Below, piece after piece: positions 1 to 6,808 of a stretch of DNA of 13,395 bases. Every line of letters begins with the position of its first letter. Position 1 is the first letter of the stretch. The notes beneath the pieces are model-generated. The model searched no databases. It was given only the letters and a program-made list of their open reading frames with translations, and was not told the DNA's origin. Source of the DNA: Deltaproteobacteria bacterium. GTDB taxonomy: Bacteria; Desulfobacterota_B; Binatia; Bin18. Location of the stretch: contig JAAXHF010000595.1 of NCBI GenBank assembly GCA_012271025.1, positions 1-13,395 of the forward strand. Reading direction: 5' to 3'. Made by a program: the position numbers and the translations under genes.

Positions 1-1299
1 TCCCTGCTCCACACCCGCCTGCCCTTTTTCTACGGCTGGGTGGTGGTGGCGGTCGCCTTCGTCACCATGGCCATTGGGGTGAACACGCGGACCGCCTTTT
101 CCCTGTTGTTTCCGCCCATTCTGACCGAGTTCGGCTGGGACCGGGGCAGCACCGCAGCAGCCTTCTCCTTTGGCTTTGTTGCCGCCACGCTCTACTCGCC
201 GATGATTGGCTTCCTGATGGATCGCCTTGGGCCGCGGCTTATCCTGCCAGCCGGGGCCGGTATGGTTAGTATCGGGCTGATCCTGACCACCTCTATCACC
301 CAGCCGTGGCACCTGTATCTGGCTTTTGGCCTGTTTGTCGGCGGGGGCAGCATGTTCATCAGCTACCTGGGGCATTCTCTGTTCGTGCCCTACTGGTTTG
401 CCCGCAAACGGGGCTTGGCCCTGGGCATTACCTTTGCCGGCGCAGGGGTCGGTTCGATCATCCTCTTTCCCTGGCTGCAAGACACGATCACTCGCGTTGG
501 CTGGCGTGACGCGTGTTGGATCATGGCGCTGGTGCTGTTTGTGACGGTTGTCCCGCTGAACAGCATCTTGCAGCGTCGGCGGCCGGAAGATCTCGGCCTG
601 GCACCTGATGGAGAGGCGGGGGCGGACGCGTCTCAGGCTGCGCCCGGCCGGGCCGATACCATTGTCGATCACGCCTGGGCTGCGACGGACTGGACCTTGG
701 CCCTGGCCGTCCGGACCGCGCGGTTCTGGTGGTTGGCGCTGGCCATGGCAACCTGTCTGTACGCCTGGTACGCGGTCCAGGTCCATCAGACCAAGTATTT
801 GGACGATATCGGGTTTTCTCCTCAACTGGCCGCCTATGCGCTTGGTCTGGTCGGCCTGACCGGCAGCGCCGGTCAGATCGGCCTGGGGTTTTTGTCCGAC
901 CGGATCGGCCGCGAGTGGGTCTGGACGCTGAGCCTGTCGGGCTTTGGCCTGTGTTATGCCCTGCTGCTGGTCATGCATGACCAGCCCAGCCACGTGTTGT
1001 TATACAGCATGGTCGCAGCCCAGGGCTTGTTGGGCTACGGCGTCTCGGCCGTATATGGAGCGGTTGCGGTCGAAATTTTCCAAAGCAGGCATTACGGCAC
1101 AATCTATGGGACGCTGAGTGTCGCCGGCAGCCTCGGAGCCGCAGTCGGGCCGTGGCTGACCGGCCTGGTGTACGATCAAACCGGGACCTACGCCCCGGCG
1201 TTTTGGCTGGCGATTGGGCTGTGCGGGGTGTCCATCATCAGCATGTGGATAGCCGCACCCAGGAAAGTCCGCCTCGTGGCCGGGCGGGTCGGGCGCTAG
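1..1299 (+). CDS. MFS transporter (5' end outside the window)
   Basis: Inner-membrane carrier of the major facilitator superfamily. The frame is open to the first base, with FFYGWVVV just before the first possible internal start (GTG at 40). This FYGW stretch is typical near the N-terminus of oxalate/formate-antiporter and monocarboxylate-type MFS proteins, so the true start probably lies a little upstream and 432 residues are visible. About twelve hydrophobic segments are apparent. The loop 2-3 signature GFLMDRLGPR lies near residues 70-79, and the related GFLSDRIGRE lies in the second half, as expected from the duplicated six-helix fold. A hydrophilic central loop rich in Ala, Gly and Asp (PDGEAGADASQ) separates the halves. 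The substrate cannot be read from sequence; an organic anion is a family-based guess. It ends with TAG and faces the minus-strand genes that follow. Family assignment is firm, substrate unknown. Confidence 0.9.
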   Translation, partial: SLLHTRLPFFYGWVVVAVAFVTMAIGVNTRTAFSLLFPPILTEFGWDRGSTAAAFSFGFVAATLYSPMIGFLMDRLGPRLILPAGAGMVSIGLILTTSITQPWHLYLAFGLFVGGGSMFISYLGHSLFVPYWFARKRGLALGITFAGAGVGSIILFPWLQDTITRVGWRDACWIMALVLFVTVVPLNSILQRRRPEDLGLAPDGEAGADASQAAPGRADTIVDHAWAATDWTLALAVRTARFWWLALAMATCLYAWYAVQVHQTKYLDDIGFSPQLAAYALGLVGLTGSAGQIGLGFLSDRIGREWVWTLSLSGFGLCYALLLVMHDQPSHVLLYSMVAAQGLLGYGVSAVYGAVAVEIFQSRHYGTIYGTLSVAGSLGAAVGPWLTGLVYDQTGTYAPAFWLAIGLCGVSIISMWIAAPRKVRLVAGRVGR

Positions 1300-1313
1300 C
1301 TCTGGTGCGAAAC

Positions 1314-1350
1314 GAGTCAGATTTCCAGGGATAGATCACTTTTCTGACTC
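1314..1350. repeat. 8-bp perfect inverted repeat, possible weak bidirectional terminator
   Basis: GAGTCAGA (1314-1321) and TCTGACTC (1343-1350) are perfect inverted arms around a 21-nt loop. The element sits 14 bp after the MFS stop codon and overlaps the last codons of the convergent small gene, which is where a shared terminator would lie. There is no T-run on the plus side, and only a short CGTTTCG follows on the minus side, so intrinsic termination would be weak. It could equally be a chance repeat. Confidence 0.35.
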
Positions 1351-1485
1351 CCACCACTCGGAATCCGCTTCAGCGAATAGCTCCATAGTTTCCTCTAAAT
1401 CGGCAAGAAAAAGATGATCGTGAACGGCTTGCTTCAGCTGAGCCAGTTTCTTGGAATCCGGTGAAAGAGCGCTGTTCACGATCAT
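1336..1485 (-). CDS. Predicted small hypothetical protein, 49 aa
   Basis: A short minus-strand frame runs from ATG (1485-1483) to TGA (1338-1336). The product starts MIVNSALSPDSKKLAQLKQA and ends EADSEWWESEK. It is strongly acidic in its second half (LADLEETMELFAEADSE) and looks helical, with a Lys-rich first helix. The composition looks like a real protein rather than a shadow. A purine-rich GGGAAGGGG lies about 8 nt upstream and could serve as ribosome binding site. By hand count its GC is about 48%, clearly lower than the neighbours, so it may be acquired or relaxed. The same frame is open back to the stop codon of the upstream SMP-30 gene (15 codons), so it could be co-transcribed with that gene. 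I do not recognise a family. A small antitoxin-like or regulatory peptide, or the remnant of a longer gene, are both possible. Confidence 0.4.
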   Translation of the reverse strand: MIVNSALSPDSKKLAQLKQAVHDHLFLADLEETMELFAEADSEWWESEK

Positions 1486-1530
1486 AGTCCCGACCCCTTC
1501 CCTCAGTTCGAGCAGGGTTGACGGTTCTCC

Positions 1531-2388
1531 TCAGAACCTGGCCTTGGGCACCGTCAGGCCGGGAATGTCTGAGCGGGCGCGGAACACCGTGCCCTTGAGA
1601 TCGCGTTGATCGTTGTTGGCGGTCACCACGTACAGGTCACACATGTCAGGACCGCCGAAGGCCACACTGGTGATGGTTTTTGCCGGGATGTTGATCCGCT
1701 GATCTAGCGTGCCGTCCGGCTTGAACCGCACGACCTCGCCCGAGCCGGCCACCACCGCCACCCACACGCCGCCCTCGACATCAACCGTCATGCCGTCGGG
1801 CATGCCGTCGGGCAGCTTGGCAAACAGCCGGCGGTCGCTGACCGTTCGGTCGGCGCGCACCTCATACACCCAGACCGCGCGGGTGGTGGAGTCACAGTGG
1901 TAGAGCAGGCTGCGGTCCGCGCTGAAGCCGAGCCCGTTTGTCACCTCAACCCCTTCCCACAGATGTGTCACCTGTCCCGATGGATCGACCCGAAACAGGG
2001 AACCCGGCGGCGGGGTGCTCTTGAAATCAAACTTGTTGATGTCGCAGCCGAACGAACCGACCCAGATGCTCCCCTGGTCATCAATGGTCAGATCGTTCAG
2101 ACCGAACAGCGGCTTCCCATCCCAGTCGCCGAAAATCTCCGTGACCTGGTCGCTCTGTTCGTCCCACCGGGCGAGTGACAGGCCGGTGACGAGCATGCCG
2201 CCACCCTCGTTCAGGGCGATGCCGCCGACCGCCTTGCGGTCTGTCGAGATCAGCGTCTCAATCTGCCCGTTCGGACTACGACGAAAGACGCCGCCCCCAC
2301 GGACATCGCTGAAGTAGAGCCGGTTCTGATCATCGGTGCGGGGCCCCTCCAGCAGGCCATAGCCGGTTGCCAAGGTTTCAAAGTCCAT
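1531..2388 (-). CDS. SMP-30/gluconolactonase/LRE family protein
   Basis: A 285-residue six-bladed beta-propeller of the SMP-30/gluconolactonase family, whose members are mostly Ca2+/Zn2+-dependent sugar lactonases or related hydrolases. The expected metal ligands are present: Glu14 (LLEGP), Asn151 (TNGLGFS) and Asp198 (MPDGMTVD). Asn98 (GLNDLTID) is at the usual substrate-contact position. Blade repeats such as DDQGSIWVGSFG and VEGGVWVAVV recur through the chain. Length is normal for the family and no signal peptide is seen, so it is likely cytoplasmic. The ATG at 2388 is preceded by a strong AGGAGG ribosome site 5-6 nt upstream, which fixes the start. It is divergent from the methyltransferase gene. 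The substrate is not predictable; many family members are annotated gluconolactonase without proof. A predicted small gene follows on the same strand. Confidence 0.9.
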   Translation of the reverse strand: MDFETLATGYGLLEGPRTDDQNRLYFSDVRGGGVFRRSPNGQIETLISTDRKAVGGIALNEGGGMLVTGLSLARWDEQSDQVTEIFGDWDGKPLFGLNDLTIDDQGSIWVGSFGCDINKFDFKSTPPPGSLFRVDPSGQVTHLWEGVEVTNGLGFSADRSLLYHCDSTTRAVWVYEVRADRTVSDRRLFAKLPDGMPDGMTVDVEGGVWVAVVAGSGEVVRFKPDGTLDQRINIPAKTITSVAFGGPDMCDLYVVTANNDQRDLKGTVFRARSDIPGLTVPKARF

Positions 2389-2411
2389 ACGCTGCCTCCT
2401 TGTTCTTCGGC

Positions 2412-2420
2412 TGCTATAGT
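2412..2420 (+). promoter_or_regulatory. Candidate extended -10 promoter for the methyltransferase gene
   Basis: TGCTATAGT matches the extended -10 pattern TGnTATAAT with one mismatch in the hexamer. No good -35 lies 17 bp upstream, which is tolerable for extended -10 promoters. It would place transcription start near 2427, about 57 nt before the chosen ATG. On the opposite strand TTGAAT and CACTAT, 17 bp apart, are a weak candidate for the divergent SMP-30 gene and overlap the same bases. Weak evidence overall. Confidence 0.3.
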
Positions 2421-2483
2421 GTCCCGATCAGCCTGACGATTCAAGCGGACAAAATGATTCTCGAAAGGCGTGAAGGGAATCCC

Positions 2484-3086
2484 ATGAACGATACCCAGCA
2501 GATTGCCCCACCTTCTGTCTTGGCCGCTATCATCACCGATACCGACGCCCTGGGCTTTCCCATGGCTTCCGATGCGCAAACCGGTTCCCTGCTGCGAACG
2601 CTTGCGGCGACAAAACCGGGCGGAACTTTTCTCGAACTTGGCACTGGTACTGGCCTGGCAACGGCCTGGATTCTCGACGGTATGGACCGGGCGGCACGTT
2701 TGACAACGCTGGACAACGAACCGAGCGTACTGGCCGTTGCCAGACGCCATCTCGGGAATGATCAGAGGGTGACGTTTTTGCAAACCGACGGGGGCGTCTT
2801 TCTGGAGACCCAGCAGGCGCAAATCTATGATTTCATCTTTGCCGATACCTGGCCTGGTAAGTATGACCACCTTGACGCAGCCTTCAGGCTGCTCAAACCA
2901 GGTGGATTGTACATCATAGACGACATGCTGCCCCAGCCTTCGTGGCCGGACGGTCACGCAGCCAGAGTTCCCGAATTATTGTCCGCTTTGGACAAACGGG
3001 AGGATATCGTCGCTACAAAACTGGCCTGGGCGACCGGGCTGGTGGTTGCGACCAAGCGATCTCAATTGGTCCGCGCGTCAGGCTGA
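2484..3086 (+). CDS. Class I SAM-dependent methyltransferase, O-methyltransferase-like
   Basis: A 200-residue Rossmann-fold methyltransferase. Motif I is FLELGTGTG (residues 49-57), the acidic ribose-binding residue is Asp77 in TTLDNEP, and the strand 4/5 region reads FIFADTWPGKYDHLDAAFRLLKPGG. Asp121 and the Asp146-Asp147 pair (LYIIDDML) sit where the cation-dependent catechol-type O-methyltransferases keep their metal ligands (D-A-D-K..Y and D-N motifs), although the match is imperfect. The acceptor is unknown, probably a small molecule. I chose ATG 2484 because GAAGGGA lies 5-7 nt before it; an in-frame ATG at 2454 would add ten residues but has a poorer ribosome site. The gene is divergent from the SMP-30 gene and converges with the GFA gene, whose stop codon is only 7 bp away. 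Confidence 0.85.
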   Translation: MNDTQQIAPPSVLAAIITDTDALGFPMASDAQTGSLLRTLAATKPGGTFLELGTGTGLATAWILDGMDRAARLTTLDNEPSVLAVARRHLGNDQRVTFLQTDGGVFLETQQAQIYDFIFADTWPGKYDHLDAAFRLLKPGGLYIIDDMLPQPSWPDGHAARVPELLSALDKREDIVATKLAWATGLVVATKRSQLVRASG

Positions 3087-3093
3087 TCACTGC

Positions 3094-3498
3094 TCAGCGC
3101 GTATCCGGCCCCTCTTCGAACTGTGGCAAGGAATCGGTGATCTCGTACCAGGGAGCTTTATGACTGACCCAGATATGCGCCTGCGGGCGCACCCCCGGAT
3201 CACTGTGGAGCGTCCCGACCCGCAGAAGAACAGTGTCTGGCCTGGCATCGAAATAGGCGTAGACGTGGGTGCCACACCGCGCACAAAAGCAGCGCTTCTT
3301 GCCCGGCGTGGATTCATAGGCGGTAATCGCTTCTTCGCCGGCGACGACATTGAACCCTTCTCGTGTCACCAGAGCACTTGAGCCATACACCGTGCCGTGA
3401 ATCTTCCGACACGTCTCACAGTGGCAGTGCATAAAGCCCCGGACCGGTGCCGTAATTTCAAAGCGAACCGTCTGACAGTGACAGCTGCCGGTTATCAC
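3094..3498 (-). CDS. GFA family zinc protein (glutathione-dependent formaldehyde-activating enzyme/CENP-V-like)
   Basis: A 134-residue protein with the full cysteine pattern of the GFA/CENP-V fold: Cys6-x-Cys8 (SCHCQTVRFE), Cys25-x-Cys27-x2-Cys30 (HCHCETC) and Cys70-x-Cys72-x2-Cys75 (CFCARCGTHVY). These residues bind two zinc ions in the family. The name comes from the Gfa protein reported to speed S-hydroxymethylglutathione formation; most family members have no proven substrate, so the functional label is tentative. The start is GTG at 3498, chosen because AAAGGAG lies 6-7 nt upstream and because the product then begins directly with the conserved SCHC strand. It follows the Sua5 gene by 33 bp on the same strand and may be the last gene of a speA-sua5-GFA transcript. 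It converges with the methyltransferase gene. Confidence 0.88.
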   Translation of the reverse strand: MITGSCHCQTVRFEITAPVRGFMHCHCETCRKIHGTVYGSSALVTREGFNVVAGEEAITAYESTPGKKRCFCARCGTHVYAYFDARPDTVLLRVGTLHSDPGVRPQAHIWVSHKAPWYEITDSLPQFEEGPDTR

Positions 3499-3531
3499 AG
3501 TGTTCTCCTTTCACGACGCGAGGAGTAGACC

Positions 3532-4515
3532 TCAGTCCGCACCGCGAGCTGCGGCTCGGCGCAGGCGGTCCATGATCGCCCGTCCGAGCCCCTGTTCAGG
3601 AACGGCCTCGACCACCAGTCGGTCAAGACCAAGCCGGTCAAAGCGGTGGAGGGCGGCAAACAGGTTGGCCGCCGCTTCGAGTACATCGCCCCCAGCCGAT
3701 AAGGCTTCCTGGTGGGTGTAGGCTGCGGCTGCCGGGACGGGTCTGAGGCTGAGTAAGCCGACCCGCTCCTGGGGAGACGGCCGGGGAAGGGCCTGACCGG
3801 GGGCGAGCAGGGTCAGCCGAACGTGGGGGGCGTAGTGCTGGGGCAGGGTGCCGGGCGAGCGCGGATCAGCGTCGGTGGAAGAGGGTAGGCGAACCGGGCC
3901 GATCAGGGCTTCGATCTCCTCCACGCTCAGCCCGCCCGGCCGCAAGACTACCGCCTCCTCGCTGCCCAGCGCACACACCGTGGACTCAAGCCCGACCGGG
4001 CACGGCCCGCCGTCCAGAATCAGCTCGATTTTCTCTCCCAGCGTATCCTGCACGTGCTGGGCTGTGGTCGGGCTCACATAGCCAAACGGGTTGGCGCTCG
4101 GAGCGGCAATCGGCGTCCCTGCGGCGCGTAGCAGGCTGAGGGCGACCGGATGGGCCGGCATGCGCAGCCCGACCGTGCTAAGCCCGGCGGTGACGAGATC
4201 TGGAATGACGGGCTGTTTGGGCAGCACCAGGGTCAGGGGACCGGGCCAGCAGCGCTGCATCAGAACCCTCGCCCGCTCGTCGATCCCAGACGCGTAGCGC
4301 GGCACGGCATCGACCTGGGCGATATGCACAATCAGCGGATCGAACGCCGGGCGCTGCTTGATGGCGAAGACCTGGGCCACGGCGCGTTCATTCAGGGCGT
4401 CAGCTCCGAGACCGTAGACGGTTTCGGTCGGAAAGGCGACCACGCCGCCGGCCTGTATACACGCGGCCGCTCGGTGGATGGCGCTCGGGACGGTCGCGTC
4501 GAGAATCTGGGCCAT
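3532..4515 (-). CDS. tsaC (Sua5/YwlC type): L-threonylcarbamoyladenylate synthase, Sua5 type
   Basis: Makes threonylcarbamoyl-AMP from threonine, bicarbonate and ATP, the first step of the universal t6A37 modification of ANN-decoding tRNAs; cytoplasmic. The 327 residues show the long two-domain Sua5 architecture. The YrdC-like catalytic domain spans about 10-205 with PTETVYGLGADA (29-40), the nucleotide-binding KQRPAFDPL (53-61), GLRMP and PSANPFGYVSPT (139-150). The linker has the conserved SPGTLPQHYAPH (220-231). A C-terminal Sua5 domain ends in VEAVPEQGLGRAIMDRL. Start ATG 4515 has GAGGG 5 nt upstream, inside the end of the speA gene. The stop of speA is only 8 bp before this start, so the two genes are almost certainly co-transcribed and probably translationally coupled. 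There is no obvious functional link between t6A and putrescine beyond both serving translation. Confidence 0.95.
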   Translation of the reverse strand: MAQILDATVPSAIHRAAACIQAGGVVAFPTETVYGLGADALNERAVAQVFAIKQRPAFDPLIVHIAQVDAVPRYASGIDERARVLMQRCWPGPLTLVLPKQPVIPDLVTAGLSTVGLRMPAHPVALSLLRAAGTPIAAPSANPFGYVSPTTAQHVQDTLGEKIELILDGGPCPVGLESTVCALGSEEAVVLRPGGLSVEEIEALIGPVRLPSSTDADPRSPGTLPQHYAPHVRLTLLAPGQALPRPSPQERVGLLSLRPVPAAAAYTHQEALSAGGDVLEAAANLFAALHRFDRLGLDRLVVEAVPEQGLGRAIMDRLRRAAARGAD

Positions 4516-4523
4516 GGTCGCCC

Positions 4524-6500
4524 TCAGTCCTCCAGGGTCGGATAGGTATTGCTGCCCAGGGCGGCCTCAAACTCGCGTATCAACCGGTCCCGCCACTCCT
4601 GCTTCGCGCCATCGGTGCCCAGCTGGCGCCGCAGTCCTTCGAGCAGTTCGTGGCGCTCATAGCCGAACACCCTGAGCACCTCCTCGATCTTCTGGCCGGG
4701 CACGGCGCTGGTAATGCGCGGCTGGCCGCTGTCATCAATGACGACCGAGGCGTCGTGGACATGGCCGAACAGATTGTGGTAGTCGCCCAGCACGTCCTGG
4801 TAGGCACCGGTGAAAAAGACGCCCAGATAGTACGGCTGGCCGTCGAGGGGGTGGAGTTCGAGCGAGTCCTTGATGTCCCGCAGGTCGATGAAATGATCGA
4901 CCTTGCCGTCCGAATCACACGTCAAATCCGCCAAATAGCCCTTGCGGTCGGGAATCTCGGCCAGCCGGTGCAGGGGCATGATGGGAAACAGCTGGTCCAC
5001 GGCCCACGAGTCTGGGATGGACTGGAAGACAGAAAAATTACAGATGAACTTGCGGGCCAGGCGGCGCTCCAGGTCCTCAAACTCTTCGGGCATATGCCTG
5101 GCCAGTTTGGCAAATTTGAGCGCCCGCTCGCACACCCCCCAGAACAACTCCTGGCCGAGCCCGCGGTCTTCCAGGGACAGATAGCCCAGGTTGAACAGCG
5201 AGAACATCTCGTCGCGCTGTTCAATCACATCGTGGTAATACTCACGGTAGTTTTCGGCGTTGATCTCGGTATAGATGTCATACATTTCTTGAATGACCTG
5301 CGGTCGGCTGTCCGGGTCGGGCACATGAATCGGGCCGTTCAACAGGGTCAGCTCGTTGATGACATTACACACCAGCAGGGCGTGGGGAGCGGCGATCATC
5401 CGCCCATTTTCGGTCACGATAGTCGGTTCCCGCACATGCTCATTATCGCACACCTCCTTGATGGAGTAGACGATATCGTTAGCGTACTCCTGAACGGAGT
5501 AATTGACGCTCGACTCCGAGGCGGTGCGCGAGCCGTCGTAGTCAATGCCCAGGCCGCCGCCGACATCGAGGTAGTCGAGTTGGGGACACAGCGTGCGCAG
5601 CTTGGCGTACGTCCGCGCCGCCTCCTTGACCGCCTCCTTGATGCGTTTGATATCGGTCACCTGCGAGCCGATATGAAAATGCAGCAGTTGGAGACAGTCG
5701 CCCAGGTCGGCGCTGTTCAGGTAGCTGAGCCCTCCGAGCAGATCGGTGGTGGTAAAGCCGAACTTGGATAAGTCGCCACTCGACTTTTCCCATTTGCCGC
5801 TGCCGCGTGTCGACAGCTTGAGGCGCAGGCCGATCCGGGGACGAATGCCGAGCCGCTGACTCAGTTCGACGAGCCGCCTGAGTTCGGACAGCGTCTCCAG
5901 AACAATGAATACCCGCAGTCCGACCTGCTTGCCGCGCAGGGCGAGGCTCAGATATGCCTCGTCTTTGACCCCATTACAGATGATCGGCGCCTGCGGATTG
6001 TGGCTCAGGGCGAGAGCCAGGGTCAGTTCGGCCTTGCTGCCAACCTCGATGCCCAGGTTGTAGGGCTGGCCACAGCGTACGACTTCCTGGACCACCTCTT
6101 TTTTTTGATTGGCCTTGAGTGGATAGGCCGGAATATAGTCGCCGCTGTAGTCAAACTCCTGGATTGCGGTCCGAAAGGCCGTGACCAGTTTCTTGATCTG
6201 GCCGTCCAGAATCTGGGGGAAGCGCAGCACCAGGGGGGGTGACAGGCCGCGCCGGTGCAGTTCGGCCACGATTCGCGTCACGGCTACCGGTACGCTGCGG
6301 GGCGGGCCAAAGGCCAGGATAACGTGGCCGTCACGGCTGACCAAGAAATACTCCCCGCCCCAGTTGAGTAGCCCATACCGGTCGAGGTTTTCCTCGACCA
6401 CGTTGGGGGCGAAAGTCGCTGGAGGGATGACCGTCGGGCGTATGTCGGCCCGGGGGGGTAAGAACCGATCCGGCTGGCTATCGCGGGCGTGCGCTGTCAT
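4524..6500 (-). CDS. speA: Biosynthetic arginine decarboxylase (SpeA)
   Basis: PLP enzyme converting L-arginine to agmatine and CO2, the entry step of putrescine synthesis. From ATG 6500 the product is 658 residues, the usual length for SpeA. Recognisable motifs in order are YPLKANQKK with the PLP lysine at 129, IEVGSKAEL (151-159), HFHIGSQ (274-280), the phosphate-binding DVGGGLGIDYDG (312-323), TENGR (363-367), and the active-site cysteine from the partner subunit in LTCDSDG (Cys528). The C-terminal part carries LGVFFTGAYQDVLGDYHNLFG, typical of the SpeA subfamily rather than DAP decarboxylases. The frame stays open upstream to 6743, but that stretch is not protein-like; GAGGAAG 7 nt before ATG 6500 and the family length favour this start. 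It is divergent from aguB-aguA and sits 8 bp before the Sua5 gene. Confidence 0.96.
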   Translation of the reverse strand: MTAHARDSQPDRFLPPRADIRPTVIPPATFAPNVVEENLDRYGLLNWGGEYFLVSRDGHVILAFGPPRSVPVAVTRIVAELHRRGLSPPLVLRFPQILDGQIKKLVTAFRTAIQEFDYSGDYIPAYPLKANQKKEVVQEVVRCGQPYNLGIEVGSKAELTLALALSHNPQAPIICNGVKDEAYLSLALRGKQVGLRVFIVLETLSELRRLVELSQRLGIRPRIGLRLKLSTRGSGKWEKSSGDLSKFGFTTTDLLGGLSYLNSADLGDCLQLLHFHIGSQVTDIKRIKEAVKEAARTYAKLRTLCPQLDYLDVGGGLGIDYDGSRTASESSVNYSVQEYANDIVYSIKEVCDNEHVREPTIVTENGRMIAAPHALLVCNVINELTLLNGPIHVPDPDSRPQVIQEMYDIYTEINAENYREYYHDVIEQRDEMFSLFNLGYLSLEDRGLGQELFWGVCERALKFAKLARHMPEEFEDLERRLARKFICNFSVFQSIPDSWAVDQLFPIMPLHRLAEIPDRKGYLADLTCDSDGKVDHFIDLRDIKDSLELHPLDGQPYYLGVFFTGAYQDVLGDYHNLFGHVHDASVVIDDSGQPRITSAVPGQKIEEVLRVFGYERHELLEGLRRQLGTDGAKQEWRDRLIREFEAALGSNTYPTLED

Positions 6501-6737
6501 GGCGACACTTCCTCTTGAGACGACGGACCTTGCTTCCACGCTATCGGGGATACGACCGGGAGGCTCAGCGCCGGACGCCGACATGGCTTGAGGAGGTGGA
6601 AAGAGCAACGAGACCGGGCAGTCCTTCCGCTCGGTGCTGGTCCGAAAACAGGGGGCGTTGTGCGTGTCTTCAAGGAAGGGAGTCCACCTCGTGCTGTTCG
6701 GCAAAGAGCAGCCACCCCTACCGCCTTTGCTGGGTGC

Positions 6738-6743
6738 TGTCAA
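6738..6743 (-). promoter_or_regulatory. Consensus -35 box, candidate speA promoter
   Basis: The minus strand reads TTGACA exactly. Seventeen bases further the only -10 candidate is TAGGGG, a poor match, so if it is used it probably needs an activator or a different sigma context. Transcription from here would give speA a leader of about 200 nt. A chance hexamer is quite possible. Confidence 0.25.
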
Positions 6744-6779
6744 GATAAATCCGGGCCTCTAGGCTCGGCGCGTCCAGCA

Positions 6780-6808
6780 TTGAGCCTGACGAACCGATTC
6801 CGTACAAT
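6780..6808 (+). promoter_or_regulatory. Promoter of aguB-aguA, TTGAGC-N17-TACAAT
   Basis: The -35 TTGAGC (6780-6785; 4 of 6) and -10 TACAAT (6803-6808; 5 of 6) are separated by the optimal 17 bp. Seven bases lie between the -10 box and the aguB ATG at 6816, so the expected transcription start coincides with, or is within a base of, the start codon. No Shine-Dalgarno sequence lies in front of that ATG. Together these suggest a leaderless mRNA. Confidence 0.6.

Noticed and set aside
2250..2957. 235-codon minus-strand frame across the SMP-30/methyltransferase intergenic region
   Set aside because: It overlaps the methyltransferase on the opposite strand and the SMP-30 gene in another frame; composition is that of a shadow.
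3082..3098. GCTGA...TCAGC hairpin over the stop codons of the convergent methyltransferase and GFA genes
   Set aside because: Five-base stem with no T-tract on either side; a repeat this short is expected by chance.
4650..5771. 373-codon plus-strand open frame opposite speA
   Set aside because: The product looks fairly protein-like because it mirrors SpeA codons, but every conserved SpeA motif lies on the other strand in register; this is a common mis-annotation.
6501..6743. 81-residue N-terminal extension of SpeA
   Set aside because: The extension is non-conserved in character, would make SpeA unusually long, and ATG 6500 has a good GAGGAAG ribosome site and gives the family length of 658.
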